Positions 1-9,335 of a stretch of DNA of 64,000 nt are shown here, piece after piece; position 1 is the stretch's first letter; each line of letters starts with the position of its first letter. The notes under the pieces are model-generated. The model searched no databases. It worked only from the letters and a program-made list of their open reading frames with translations, and had not been told where the DNA came from. A program made the position numbers and the translations under genes. The stretch spans positions 1-64,000 of the forward strand of contig JAPDFW010000091.1 of the NCBI GenBank assembly GCA_028826165.1, written 5' to 3'. The stretch is from Anaeramoeba ignava. Lineage: Eukaryota > Metamonada > Anaeramoebidae.

Positions 1-27
1 GATGAACTTGAAACTTATTTTATTTAA
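1..27 (+). CDS. 3' end of a BTB-TLDc paralogue (partial)
   Basis: The first 27 bases read DELETYFI followed by TAA. The next gene downstream ends with the same eight residues, and the two DNA stretches differ at one base. I infer this is the last piece of a tandem paralogue of the BTB-TLDc gene that follows. The rest lies outside the window. Confidence 0.7.
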   Translation, partial: DELETYFI

Positions 28-491
28 AATCTTTTTCATTTTTCAAAATTCAATTCAATTTTTATTTTATTTTCAATCAAATTAAATTCTTCAAATTAAT
101 AAATAAGAATTTTAATTTTAAATAATTTCGAATTAATTTAAAAATATTATTAAAAATTTAATTAACAAAACGAAAAAATAATAAACAAAAATAAAAATTA
201 ATAATAGAAATTAATAATAATTAAATTTAAATTCATTAATTAAAATATAAAAATAAATCAATTTAATTAAAATTTATTGTTCAAAATTATTAAAATTGAA
301 TTTTTTTCTTTATCAAAATATTTCAACTTTCTTTTTAATTTTATTAAATTATTGGGAATAAATTTATATTATTTTAAATAAATAAATATTAATAAATATA
401 TAAGATAGAATTAATTTGAAATTGAATTATTTTAATATTTTATTCTTGATTCATTTTTCATTTTTCATTTTTCATTTCATTTTTAAATAAA
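28..491. other. AT-rich intergenic stretch
   Basis: About 460 bases of nearly pure A/T with no open frame of note. The only structured part is a cluster of TTTTTCAT-type motifs just before the next start codon. Confidence 0.6.
452..486 (+). promoter_or_regulatory. TTTTTCAT motif cluster upstream of the BTB-TLDc gene
   Basis: Several tandem copies of a TTTTTCATT-like word end within 10 bases of the ATG. The same word, in the sense orientation, lies just upstream of many other start codons here. A core promoter or initiator role is inferred from position and recurrence only. Confidence 0.4.
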
Positions 492-1975
492 ATGGAAACT
501 TATTTAAATTTAGAAAAACTTTCAAATGATTTAAAAAATTTATTTCAAAATCAAAATCAAAATGAAAAAGAAAAAGAAAGTTATTTTGATTTTGAAATAA
601 TTTGTGAACAAAATAAAATTTCATTTAAAACCCATAAATCAATTCTTTCATCAAGAAGTGAATATTTTAAATCCCTTTTTAATTCTAAAATGAAAGAATA
701 TCAAGAGAGAATAAATTAATTCTAAAAGATGTTTCAAGTTCAATTCTATCTTCAATTTTGAATTATTTTTATTCAGGAAAAATTGAAATTAATTTAGAAA
801 ATGCAATTCAAATTTTAATTTTTTCATCAAAATATTTAATTGATGAATTAATTGAAACTTCTTCAAATTTTATCAAAAATAATTTACAATTTGAAACTAT
901 TGTTGATATTCTTAAACTATCTGAAGCAATGAACTTAACTAAATTAATAGATTATTCTTATCAATTTCTTTTAGAAAATTTTAATGAATTTATTAAAACT
1001 TCTCATTTTCTTGAACTTGAAGAAAATCATTTAAATTCAATATTATCAAATAATAATATTTTAATAAATGAATTTGAACTTTTTCAATCAATAATAAAAT
1101 GGGGAAAATATAAATCAAACATTAATCAAGAAAAAGAAAATCAAAAACTTGAAAAAAAAGAAAAAGAACAAATCCAAGATCAAATTTCAAATATTATTGA
1201 TAAAATCAGATTTATTGATTTCTCCGATAAAGAACTCGAAGATATTTTGAAAGAAGAATTAATTCCAATTCAAATTTCACAAAAACTAACTGAATTCCAA
1301 GACCTTCAACAAAATGAAAAAAGATTAAATCAATTTATTGAAAAAGAAAAAGAAAATTCATTCATTTTCAAAACAAGATTTAATTTCAAAAATTCCGAAA
1401 TTATTAAAGATGTTGAATATGTTAAGAAATTAAAAGAATGGATAAATGATGATGAATTCTTTTCCAATATGAAGAAAGGATTTTCAGCAAAAAGAGATGG
1501 ATTTTCATCTCAAAAATGGCATTCAAAAGTTGATAATAAAGGAAAAACATTAGTTATTATCAAAACAAAAGATAATTTTATTTTTGGAGGATTTAGTCAA
1601 GTTGGATGGACAATTGATAAATCAAAATGGAATGAAAAAAATAGAAAATATTATTCTGGATGGATTATTGATCCAAATGCATTTATTTTTTCATTAAGAA
1701 ATGATAAAGGAGATAGAAAACCGGAAAAATTTACAATTAAACGCTACAAAAGAGAATATGCTATTTTTTATAATTATTTCTTTAATGGTTCAACTTTTGG
1801 AGGCATAAATCCTGATCTTGCTTTAGATCATCACTTAAAATCTGGTTGGTCAAATTTGGGTGAAAGTTATAATCCTCCCAATGGAATTGAATGGAATACA
1901 AATGAAGCTAAAACTTATTTAGCTGGTTCTTTTAATAATTGGGAAGTTGATGAACTTGAAACTTATTTCATTTAA
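492..1975 (+). CDS. BTB-BACK-TLDc domain protein, frameshifted
   Basis: The first frame (492-719) holds the N-terminal half of a BTB/POZ domain (ICEQNKISFKTHKSILSSRS, YFKSLF). The second frame, entered near base 716 and running to 1975, resumes with the BTB C-terminal half (LNYFYSGKIEI), then a BACK-like helical region and a C-terminal TLDc domain over about the last 170 residues (GGFSQVGW, SGWIIDPNAFIFSLRND). BTB proteins usually bring substrates to Cullin-3 ubiquitin ligases; TLDc domains are linked to oxidative-stress resistance and V-ATPase binding. The two halves join if one base is missing around 711-718, where the first frame meets TAA. This is either a real 1-base deletion making a pseudogene or an assembly error in an A/T run. 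The end matches the fragment at base 1, so this is part of a tandem family. Confidence 0.8.
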
Positions 1976-2085
1976 AAATTAAAAAATATCAATCAAAAAA
2001 ATTAAAAGATGATTTTAGAATGAATTTTATTATTATTTCTTTTGAATAAAATCTATGAAAAAATATAAAATTTCAAGAAAAATTT

Positions 2086-3570
2086 CTAATCATTTTTAGA
2101 TGAATGTTCTAAAGATAAAAGTTTCTGATATAGAGTATTATTTAATGTTTTCCATCTTTTATTTTCATCTTCCAAACGAAGTATTTTTTGTTTCATTTCC
2201 TCTATATCATCATTAGAAAGATTTTCTGAAACTTGGGAATCATTTTGGGCTTGTGGTTTGGATTCTTTGATTTCTGATCTTAATTTTTTTAAATGAAGAA
2301 GCTCTTGATAAGACTGTTCAATTAGATGAATTTGATTTTGGGAGTTTTGATTTTTGATGACATTATCAATTTTGCAAGAAATTTGATTTGGCAAAAACAT
2401 TGGGATCATTCCTTTTACATCTTGTTCGTATTGGTTATGTTTTTTAAACGGTTTAATAGGAGCGAAATTACCCGAATTGGCTTTTGTTTGAGATATAGTA
2501 TTAAGTTCTGCATTAATTTCTTTCTGGACAAAATTGACTAAGAAAATTTCATTGACTTGCGAATTATGTTTTTGGAAAGTATTAAGACATTGTTTTGTGA
2601 ATGTGTCCCAAATTTTGACATTTCCTTCGAGATCACCTGTGATTAAAACGGATCCATCAAGGATACAATTCATAGCGGAAACGGAAGTTTTATGACCTGA
2701 GAAAATTTGTTTTGTTGAAGAATCCAAAAAAGTAAGTGATTGTGGACCAACAGAAGAGTTTTTAATAAACGTTGAGTTTGTAATTTTTGAGTGAGTGATA
2801 TCTTTATTTCCAAGCTGAAGATCATCGCACAAACTGACCTGACAAACATCGCCTTTTCCTGAGGCTACATACAAGAACCTTTCGTTATTGTCAACGAGGA
2901 TCCTGTTTAAATAAGAAGGGAAAATAATTGATGCGAGCATATCGCCTGTATAAATATCAAAGATCTTTGAAGTTCTATCAAGAGAAGCCGAGTAAATTCT
3001 GCCGTTGGGGCTTATATAAATATCTGAGACTGGGAGTGTGTGTTGTGTCCATTTTCTTAAAGGTTTAATCAGTGATTGAATTTCCGAATTTGATTCTTGC
3101 ATGACTGAAGTGCTTAGTGAGATCATCTCTACTAAGCTCCAACAGCATATTGAGCCTTCTTCTCCTGTTGTTATAATAATATAAGCATTTGGGAATTTTG
3201 CGCTTTTTATTTGTGTTATTTTTCGGATATGAAGCTTGAATCGCGCCAAAAGTCTTCCTGTTGAAATGTGATAAATATAAATATTCCCGCTTTCTCCTCC
3301 AATTAAACAGTATTCTTTTGCTTGATCTGGAATCGTTAGGCTTGTTGCTTGTTCTGCTAAATTACTCGTGAATAATGGTTTATTATTTGCAATATTCCAA
3401 ACCGTTATTTTGTTCGTTTTCTCTGATTGAATACTGTAGATTTGTTTGTCTGTAAATCCACATTTAAAACTTCCACTTGATTTGTATTTTTTTATGTTTG
3501 TTCCTGTTTGATATTCCCATATTATAATTTCTTCTTTTGAACTGCTTAATATCATTTCATTATTTGTCAT
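2086..3570 (-). CDS. WDR18: WD40 protein, WDR18/Ipi3-like
   Basis: A 494-residue intronless WD40 protein. WD-type blades are visible (GSICCWSLVEM, GRIYSASLDRTSKIFDIYTG, GSVLITGDLEGNVKIWD). The segment with SASLDRTSKIFDIYTGDMLA followed by FLYVASGKGDVCQVSL is the pattern seen in WDR18/Ipi3. The C-terminal tail is a predicted coiled coil (EEMKQKILRLEDENKRWK), also usual for that family. WDR18/Ipi3 is a subunit of the Rix1/PELP1 complex that processes ITS2 and matures the 60S ribosomal subunit in the nucleus. Codon use is less AT-rich than in the neighbouring BTB gene. The assignment rests on remembered family pattern; a generic WD40 protein is the alternative. Confidence 0.7.
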   Translation of the reverse strand: MTNNEMILSSSKEEIIIWEYQTGTNIKKYKSSGSFKCGFTDKQIYSIQSEKTNKITVWNIANNKPLFTSNLAEQATSLTIPDQAKEYCLIGGESGNIYIYHISTGRLLARFKLHIRKITQIKSAKFPNAYIIITTGEEGSICCWSLVEMISLSTSVMQESNSEIQSLIKPLRKWTQHTLPVSDIYISPNGRIYSASLDRTSKIFDIYTGDMLASIIFPSYLNRILVDNNERFLYVASGKGDVCQVSLCDDLQLGNKDITHSKITNSTFIKNSSVGPQSLTFLDSSTKQIFSGHKTSVSAMNCILDGSVLITGDLEGNVKIWDTFTKQCLNTFQKHNSQVNEIFLVNFVQKEINAELNTISQTKANSGNFAPIKPFKKHNQYEQDVKGMIPMFLPNQISCKIDNVIKNQNSQNQIHLIEQSYQELLHLKKLRSEIKESKPQAQNDSQVSENLSNDDIEEMKQKILRLEDENKRWKTLNNTLYQKLLSLEHSSKND

Positions 3571-3639
3571 TTTTATTTATAAAAAGAAATGAAAAAAATG
3601 AAAAAATGAAAAATGAAAAAAATTATTTTATTTTTAAAA

Positions 3640-4935
3640 GAAAAAAAAAGAGAAATTTTCTATTAAATTTTTAAAGAAATTTTTAAATAAATTTTTAAAT
3701 AAATTTTGAAATAGATTTTGAAATAGATTTTTAAATAAATTTTGAATTAAATTTTGAAATAAATTTTGAAATAAATTTTGAAATAAATTTTGAAATAAAT
3801 TTTGAAATAAATTTTGAAATAAATTTATAAATAAATTTTTAAATAAATTTTGAAATAAATTTTGAAATAAATTTTGAAATAAATTTTTAAATAAATTTTG
3901 AAATAAATTTTGAATTAAATTTTTAAATAAATTTTTAAATAAATTTTGAATTAAATTTTGAATTAAATTTTTAAATAAATTTTTAAATAAATTTTGAAAT
4001 AAATTTTGAAATAAATTTTTAAATAAATTTTCTATTAAATTTTTAAAGAAATTTTGAATTAAATTTTGAAATAAATTTTGAATTAAATTTTGAAATAAAT
4101 TTTGAAATAAATTTTTAAATAAATTTTTAAATAAATTTTGAAATAGATTTTGAAATAAATTTTGGAATAAATTTTGAAATAAATTTTGAAATAAATTTTG
4201 AAATAAATTTTTAATTAAATTTTGAAATAAATATTGAAATAAATTTTGAATTAAATTTTTAAATAAATTTTGAAATAAATTTTTAAATAAATTTTTAAAT
4301 AAATTTTTAAATAAATTTTGAAATAATTTTTAAATAAATTTTGAAATAAATTTTAAAATAAATTTTTAAATAAATATTAAAATAAATTTTTAAATAAATT
4401 TTTAAATAAATTTTGAAATAGATTTTTAATTAAATTTTGAATTAAATTTTTAAATAAATTTTGAAATAAATTTTGAAATAGATTTTGAATTAAATTTTGA
4501 ATTAAATTTTTAAATAAATTTTGAAATAAATTTTGAAATAAATTTTTAAATAAATTTTGAAATAAATTTTGAAATAAATTTTTAAATAAATTTTGAAATA
4601 GATTTTGAAATAAATTATGAAATAAATTTTTGAAATAAATTTTTAAATAAATTTTGAATTAAATTTTGAAATAAATTTTTAAATAAATTTTTAAATAAAT
4701 TTTTAAATAAATTTTTAAATAAATTTTGAAATAAATTTTGAAATAGATTTTTGAAATAAATTTTGAATTAAATTTTAAATAAATTTTGAAATAAATTTTT
4801 AAATAAATTTTGAAATAAATTTTGAAATAAATTTTGGAATAAATTTTGAAATAAATTTTGAAATAAATTTTTAAATAAATTTTTAAATAAATTTTGAAAT
4901 AAATTTTGAATTAAATTTTGAAATAAATTCCTTTT
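3640..4935. repeat. 12-bp AT minisatellite
   Basis: About 1.3 kb of tandem 12-mers of the form aaataaattttg or aaataaattttt, with scattered G/T variants and a few indels. On the + strand C is nearly absent. It fills the space between WDR18 and the 3' end of PRPF3. No coding potential. Confidence 0.95.
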
Positions 4936-5006
4936 AAAATTATTGATAAATTCCTTTTAAAATTTAATTTGGAAATTCATTTTAAAATTTTGCTCTAAAT
5001 TTGATT

Positions 5007-7823
5007 TTAAATAATAGACTCATTCAAAGAAAGTTTGTAATTTTTGCACAAATCAATATAATGAGGAACTTGATGTCTTTCTAAATAATGTCTAGCAATC
5101 CTTTCATTTTCAAATGAATGAAAAGCAAATCGCTTAAAACTTGGTTTCTTTGCAGAACCTTCCCAAAGCAAGACACAGAAATTTTTCTTTTCAGTTGGTC
5201 TTGCTCCATCTATTTCTGTTTCTGAATCAGTATCAGAATCAGAATCAGAATCAAAATCACTATTTTCATCATCTTTATCAGAATCACTTTGTGAATCATC
5301 TTCTGGATTCTTTTTTTTTGGAACATCCAATTTCCATTTAATTCTTTTAAGTAATAAATTTTTGTAAAATTTAATATTTTTTGGTCCTCCTTCAACAACA
5401 ATCAAGTTCATATCTCTCACAAAAATACAACAACCTGAAAGATTACGTTGTTGTGCATTCACATCAATTTTATATTTTGTTTTTGGATGACGAATATGTT
5501 TGGCATGAAAAACAGCAATGTGAATTTTGGCACTTGTATCTTCACTTAATTTCCTTTTTTTCTTTTCAAGACGCTCTTCTTTTGTGAGTTTTTTGTTGTG
5601 TAAAGCATGTTTACGTTGTCTTTCTTCAATTTCTTTTCTGACATATAAATCTACTTTTGTTGGGTCTTGTATTGCTTCCTGGCCAAGAACACGCATAAAA
5701 TTTGAGAGTTTAACTAAAATTAAAATTAAAATTAAAATTAAAATTAAAATAAAAATTAAAATTAAAATCAAAATCAAAATCAAAATTAAAATTAAAATTA
5801 ATATTAAAATTAAAATATTTTTAAATACCTTTTGGTTTTGGAGGAGGAAGAAGTCCAAGTCGTATTTTATCTTGTGTTTCTTTCTCTCTTTCTAATCTTC
5901 TCATTGTTCGTAATTTCCTCATTTCTTGTTTTGTTAATAAGGGTTTTAACTCTTTAATTGGTCGAATATCAATAGGAGAAGTAACTGAAATTGGATGTTG
6001 AACAAGATTTGTAATATGTGATTTTTGAAGTTCTGAATGAAGAGAATATTGGTATTCGGAAATAATATTAGAAAGATTTTCTGTTGATTCAGTTTGCATT
6101 TCATTTTCATTTTCATTTTCTTGATTATTGTTATTATTGTTATTATTGTTTAAATCTTTTAAAGACATCATTTTAAAAAATGATTGTAATTGTTTATAAT
6201 TAAAATTCTCAAGATCAATATTTGGAATTTTGTCGTATGTTTGAGACTTGAGTAAAGGTTCATCCCACCATTCAATTTCTGGGATTGGATTTGGTTTTAT
6301 TTTTAAAGAATTTTCAAATTCAATTTCTTGTTCTTCACCATCAATTTCAAGTTCTGTTTTTAAACGTAAAAGTTCATGTTGTCTTTCGTTTTCTCTAAAT
6401 TGCTCAGCTTCAGAAATGTATTTTCCAGGTTCGGCAAAGTTAAAATTTTTTTGTTTTTTGGAATCAATTCCTTTTGTTAGTTTTTTGTTTTTCAGATTTA
6501 ATCTTGTATCAAAAAAAGGGTTTATTTTTGGATTTGTTGCCATTTTTGGTTTTAGTTTCACATTTCGATCACTTTTCATTTTCATATTTGCTTTAATTGA
6601 AGCTAAACTAGATTTTGTTTGAGAAACTATGAGATTTCCGTTTTCATCAATTTCTCTTCCGTCTTGATCAAATAATAATGGACGAGGACCTTCGATATCA
6701 ATGCGTCTTGGTTGCTTGATTATTGCTGATGGGTTTGTCATTCCTGTAATATTACTTTGTGATACAATTGATGTTATATTTTGAGTATCAAGTTTTTTAC
6801 GTACGATTGTTGTGCTTGTTGGAATAAAAGGAACTACAGTATTTTTTTGGAGGAAGAGTTGATTCTAATTAAATAAAAATATAAATAAAAATATAAATAT
6901 AAATATAAATAAAAATATAAATATAAATATAAATATAAATATAAATATAAATATAAATATAAATATAAATATAAATATAAATATAAATATAAATATAAAT
7001 ATAAATATAAATATAAATATAAATATAAATATAAATATAAATATAAATATAAATATAAATATAAATATAAATATAAATATAAATATAAATATAAATATAA
7101 ATATAAATATAAATATAAATATAAATATAATTATAAATTTAAATATAAATATAAATATAAATATAAATATAAATATAATTATAAATATAATTATAAATAT
7201 AAATATAAATATAAATATAAATATAAATATAAATATAATTATAAATATAAATATAAATATAAATACAAATATAAATATTATTATAAATATAAATATAAAT
7301 ATAAATATAAATATAAATATAAATATAAATATAAATATAAATATAAATATAAATATAAATATAAATATAAATATAAATAGTTCACCTTTTTCATTTGATT
7401 TAGTTGCTCAATAACTTGATTTCGGATTTGAATTGATAAAATTAGTTTTTGTTGGGCTAATTTAATTTGATTAGATCTAACATTTGGTACATTATCTTGC
7501 CCAAAAATTTCTTCTTTTTCTTTTGAATAATGTCGATTTTTTTCATTTTGTGAACGATGACTTGATTTTCTTTCTTTTTCATGTGATCTTCTATGTTTAT
7601 CTCTATGTTGGTGATGATGTTCTTTTTTTCTTTCTCGACTTTTATGTCTTTCATGTTTATCTTCATGTTTGTCATGTTTGTCATGTTTTCTTTCTCGACT
7701 TTTATGTCTGTCGTCATGTTTTTCATGTCTGTCATGTTTGTCATGTTTTTCTTCATGTTTTTCATGTCTGTCATGTTTTTTTTCTTTTTCATGATGAGAA
7801 GAACTTCTTTTATGTGAACCCAT
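5007..7823 (-). CDS. PRPF3: U4/U6 snRNP protein PRPF3 (Prp3)
   Basis: Exons on the minus strand are 7823-7386, 6864-5829 and 5713-5007; together 2181 nt, 726 residues, with in-phase GT-AG joints. The middle exon has the PRP3 domain ([41 protein letters not shown]). Residues across the second joint read [20 protein letters not shown], a Prp3 hallmark, and the last exon carries the C-terminal domain ([40 protein letters not shown]). Prp3 binds the U4/U6 duplex in the tri-snRNP of the spliceosome. The first exon is unusual: an HDRHEK/HKSRERK charged repeat of about 110 residues, and I see no PWI domain there. The first intron (6865-7385) is almost entirely a 6-bp repeat. The start is the ATG in [11 protein letters not shown]; a longer in-frame ATG just upstream is possible. 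Confidence 0.93.
6867..7383. repeat. (AAATAT)n hexanucleotide tract inside PRPF3 intron 1
   Basis: About 510 bases of nearly uninterrupted 6-bp repeat between a clear GT donor (7385-7384) and AG acceptor (6866-6865) on the minus strand. Read through, it would encode a Leu-Tyr run, but the splice sites keep the flanking Prp3 frame intact. Confidence 0.95.
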
Positions 7824-7839
7824 AATTGAAAAAAAAAGC

Positions 7840-7922
7840 AAAAAAAAAATGAAAAAAATTAATTTTATTTTTCATTTTTTCATTTTTTCATTTTTTAAAT
7901 TTTCATTTTTTTTTTATTAAAT
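7840..7922. promoter_or_regulatory. Shared upstream region of PRPF3 and the C2 gene
   Basis: About 100 bases separate the two divergent start codons. TTTTTCAT words occur in both orientations: ATGAAAAA-type on the PRPF3 side and three or four CATTTTTT-type copies on the C2 side. A bidirectional promoter is inferred. Confidence 0.4.
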
Positions 7923-7926
7923 AAAT

Positions 7927-8869
7927 ATGCAAGCAGCTGGAAAATTAGCTGTAAAAGTTACAAGTGCAAATGGTTTACCAAGTATAATTCAATCACAAGA
8001 AAAAATTCATTTATAAAATTAAAATTCATTTATAAAATTAAAATTCATTTATAAAATTAAAATTTATTTATAAAATTAAAATTCATTTATAAAATTAAAA
8101 TTAAAAAGGATCTGGAGCATTTTATTGTGTACTTTCACTTGAAAATCAAGAAAAAAAAACAAACAAAACAAGAGGATCAACATCAAATCCAATTTGGAAT
8201 GAACAAATACATTTTACAGTAACGAATTCAAACTCAAAACTTTCAGTATTAGTAAAATTAGGAAATGACACAGTAGGAGAAACAACAATAGATATAAGTG
8301 AATTACCGAGTGGAAATTCAGTTGATAAAGAATATCCACTCAAAACAAAAGGAAAATCAAAAAGTACAATTTTCTTACATTTACTTTATTCTTCTCATCA
8401 AGTCAAGGATGTTCAATCTGCAAATATCGCAAGAAAAACTTTCGAAGCTGTATCTACAACTAGTGATGATGCCTCCCTTAAAGGCTATCGTCTCCAAGCT
8501 TTGCGCCAATTGAGAAATGCTCGTCCTTCTAGAAAAGAAAATCGTGAAAGAGCTATTTTGGAAGAATTGACTTTTTTATCAGAAGAAGAAAAAATTTATT
8601 CTCAAAAACAACAATTAGAATCTGTTCAAGCTATTACTCAACTTAAGGAAACTTTGATTAGTCATTTGGAGGAAATTATTGGTGAAAAAGTCAAAATTCA
8701 AGACGATTCTAAAGATGAAAATGATAATGATAATGAAAATGAAAATGAAAATGAAAATGATAATGAAAATGAAAATGAAAATGATAATGAAAATAATATT
8801 GAAATGGAAAATGATATTGAAATGGAAAATGAAAATGTTAATGAAAATTTAAATAATAATAATAATTAA
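7927..8869 (+). CDS. C2-domain protein with acidic Asn/Glu tail
   Basis: Exons 7927-7981 and 8109-8869 give 271 residues in an open frame. The short first exon and the start of the second form a C2 domain: LAVKVTSANGLP, then SGAFYCVLSL, NPIWNEQIHFTV and VGETTIDISEL, the usual order of C2 strands. The C2 domain is followed by a Glu/Gln-rich segment likely to be helical or coiled coil (EELTFLSEEEKIYSQKQQL) and a low-complexity D/E/N tail of about 50 residues. C2 domains usually bind phospholipids, often with calcium, but I did not find a full set of calcium-binding aspartates. The 127-base intron holds about five direct copies of a 19-bp AT repeat. I do not recognise a named orthologue. Confidence 0.8.
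7990..8106. repeat. 19-bp direct repeats in the C2 gene intron
   Basis: About five tandem copies of attcatttataaaattaaa with single-base variation, lying between the GT at 7982 and the AG at 8107-8108. Confidence 0.9.
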
Positions 8870-9096
8870 TTAATTAATCAAAATTAACATCAAAAAAAAA
8901 GAAAAAATTTAATTTAAATCAATTTTTCTTTTTCTTTTTCTTTTTCTAAAAAAAAAAATCAATTTAAATTTTTTTTAAATGAAAAAGAGAAATTGTTATT
9001 TGGATTTTTTAGTTTGTTTTTTGTTATTTTTTATGTTGAATTTTTATAATCATTTATTTTATAAAAAAAGAAAATTATTTTGATTTTTTTTTTTGT
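8870..9096. other. Convergent intergenic region, left part
   Basis: A/T homopolymer-rich DNA between the 3' ends of the C2 gene and ornithine decarboxylase. I see no gene. T runs near 8920-8950 and 9082-9094 could serve termination. Confidence 0.5.
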
Positions 9097-9187
9097 GGGT
9101 TCTTTGTGTCGTCAAAGAACCCCTCCATTGTTTTATTAATGGAGAAAAAAAACGGACTTTTTTTCCTGGACAATTCCAGTGAGGTCC
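9097..9187. ncRNA. Cluster of consecutive stem-loops, possible structured RNA
   Basis: Hairpin 1 is a perfect 10-bp stem (9097-9106 with 9113-9122, loop 9107-9112). Hairpin 2 starts on the next base: a perfect 7-bp stem (9123-9129 with 9138-9144). A third unit has a 5-bp hairpin (9166-9170 with 9175-9179) enclosed by GGAC 9154-9157 and GTCC 9184-9187. A 7-T run sits between. The region is much richer in G/C than its surroundings. It is either part of the ornithine decarboxylase 3' UTR (minus strand), a terminator, or a small RNA gene; the orientation is not decided. Confidence 0.45.
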
Positions 9188-9335
9188 ACCAAATCCATAA
9201 AGAAGAAAAAAGGAAATATAAAGAAAAAGTATAAGAAGAAAAAATAGAAAAAAGCAAAAATTGAATTGAATTGAATTATAAAAAGTAAAAACTTGAGAAA
9301 AAGAAGAGAAAAAAAGAGATCTTGTTTCAGAAATG

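Noticed and set aside
5527-5895. Open frame of Lys-Ile repeats on the + strand
   Set aside because: It is the complement of the PRPF3 exon and its hexamer intron; Prp3 motifs on the minus strand are decisive.
7457-7825. Open frames opposite and beside PRPF3 exon 1, with Phe-His-Val-Cys or Met-Thr-Asp-Met repeats
   Set aside because: They are shadows of the HDK/RE repeat; only the frame with [11 protein letters not shown] joins in phase to the next Prp3 exon.
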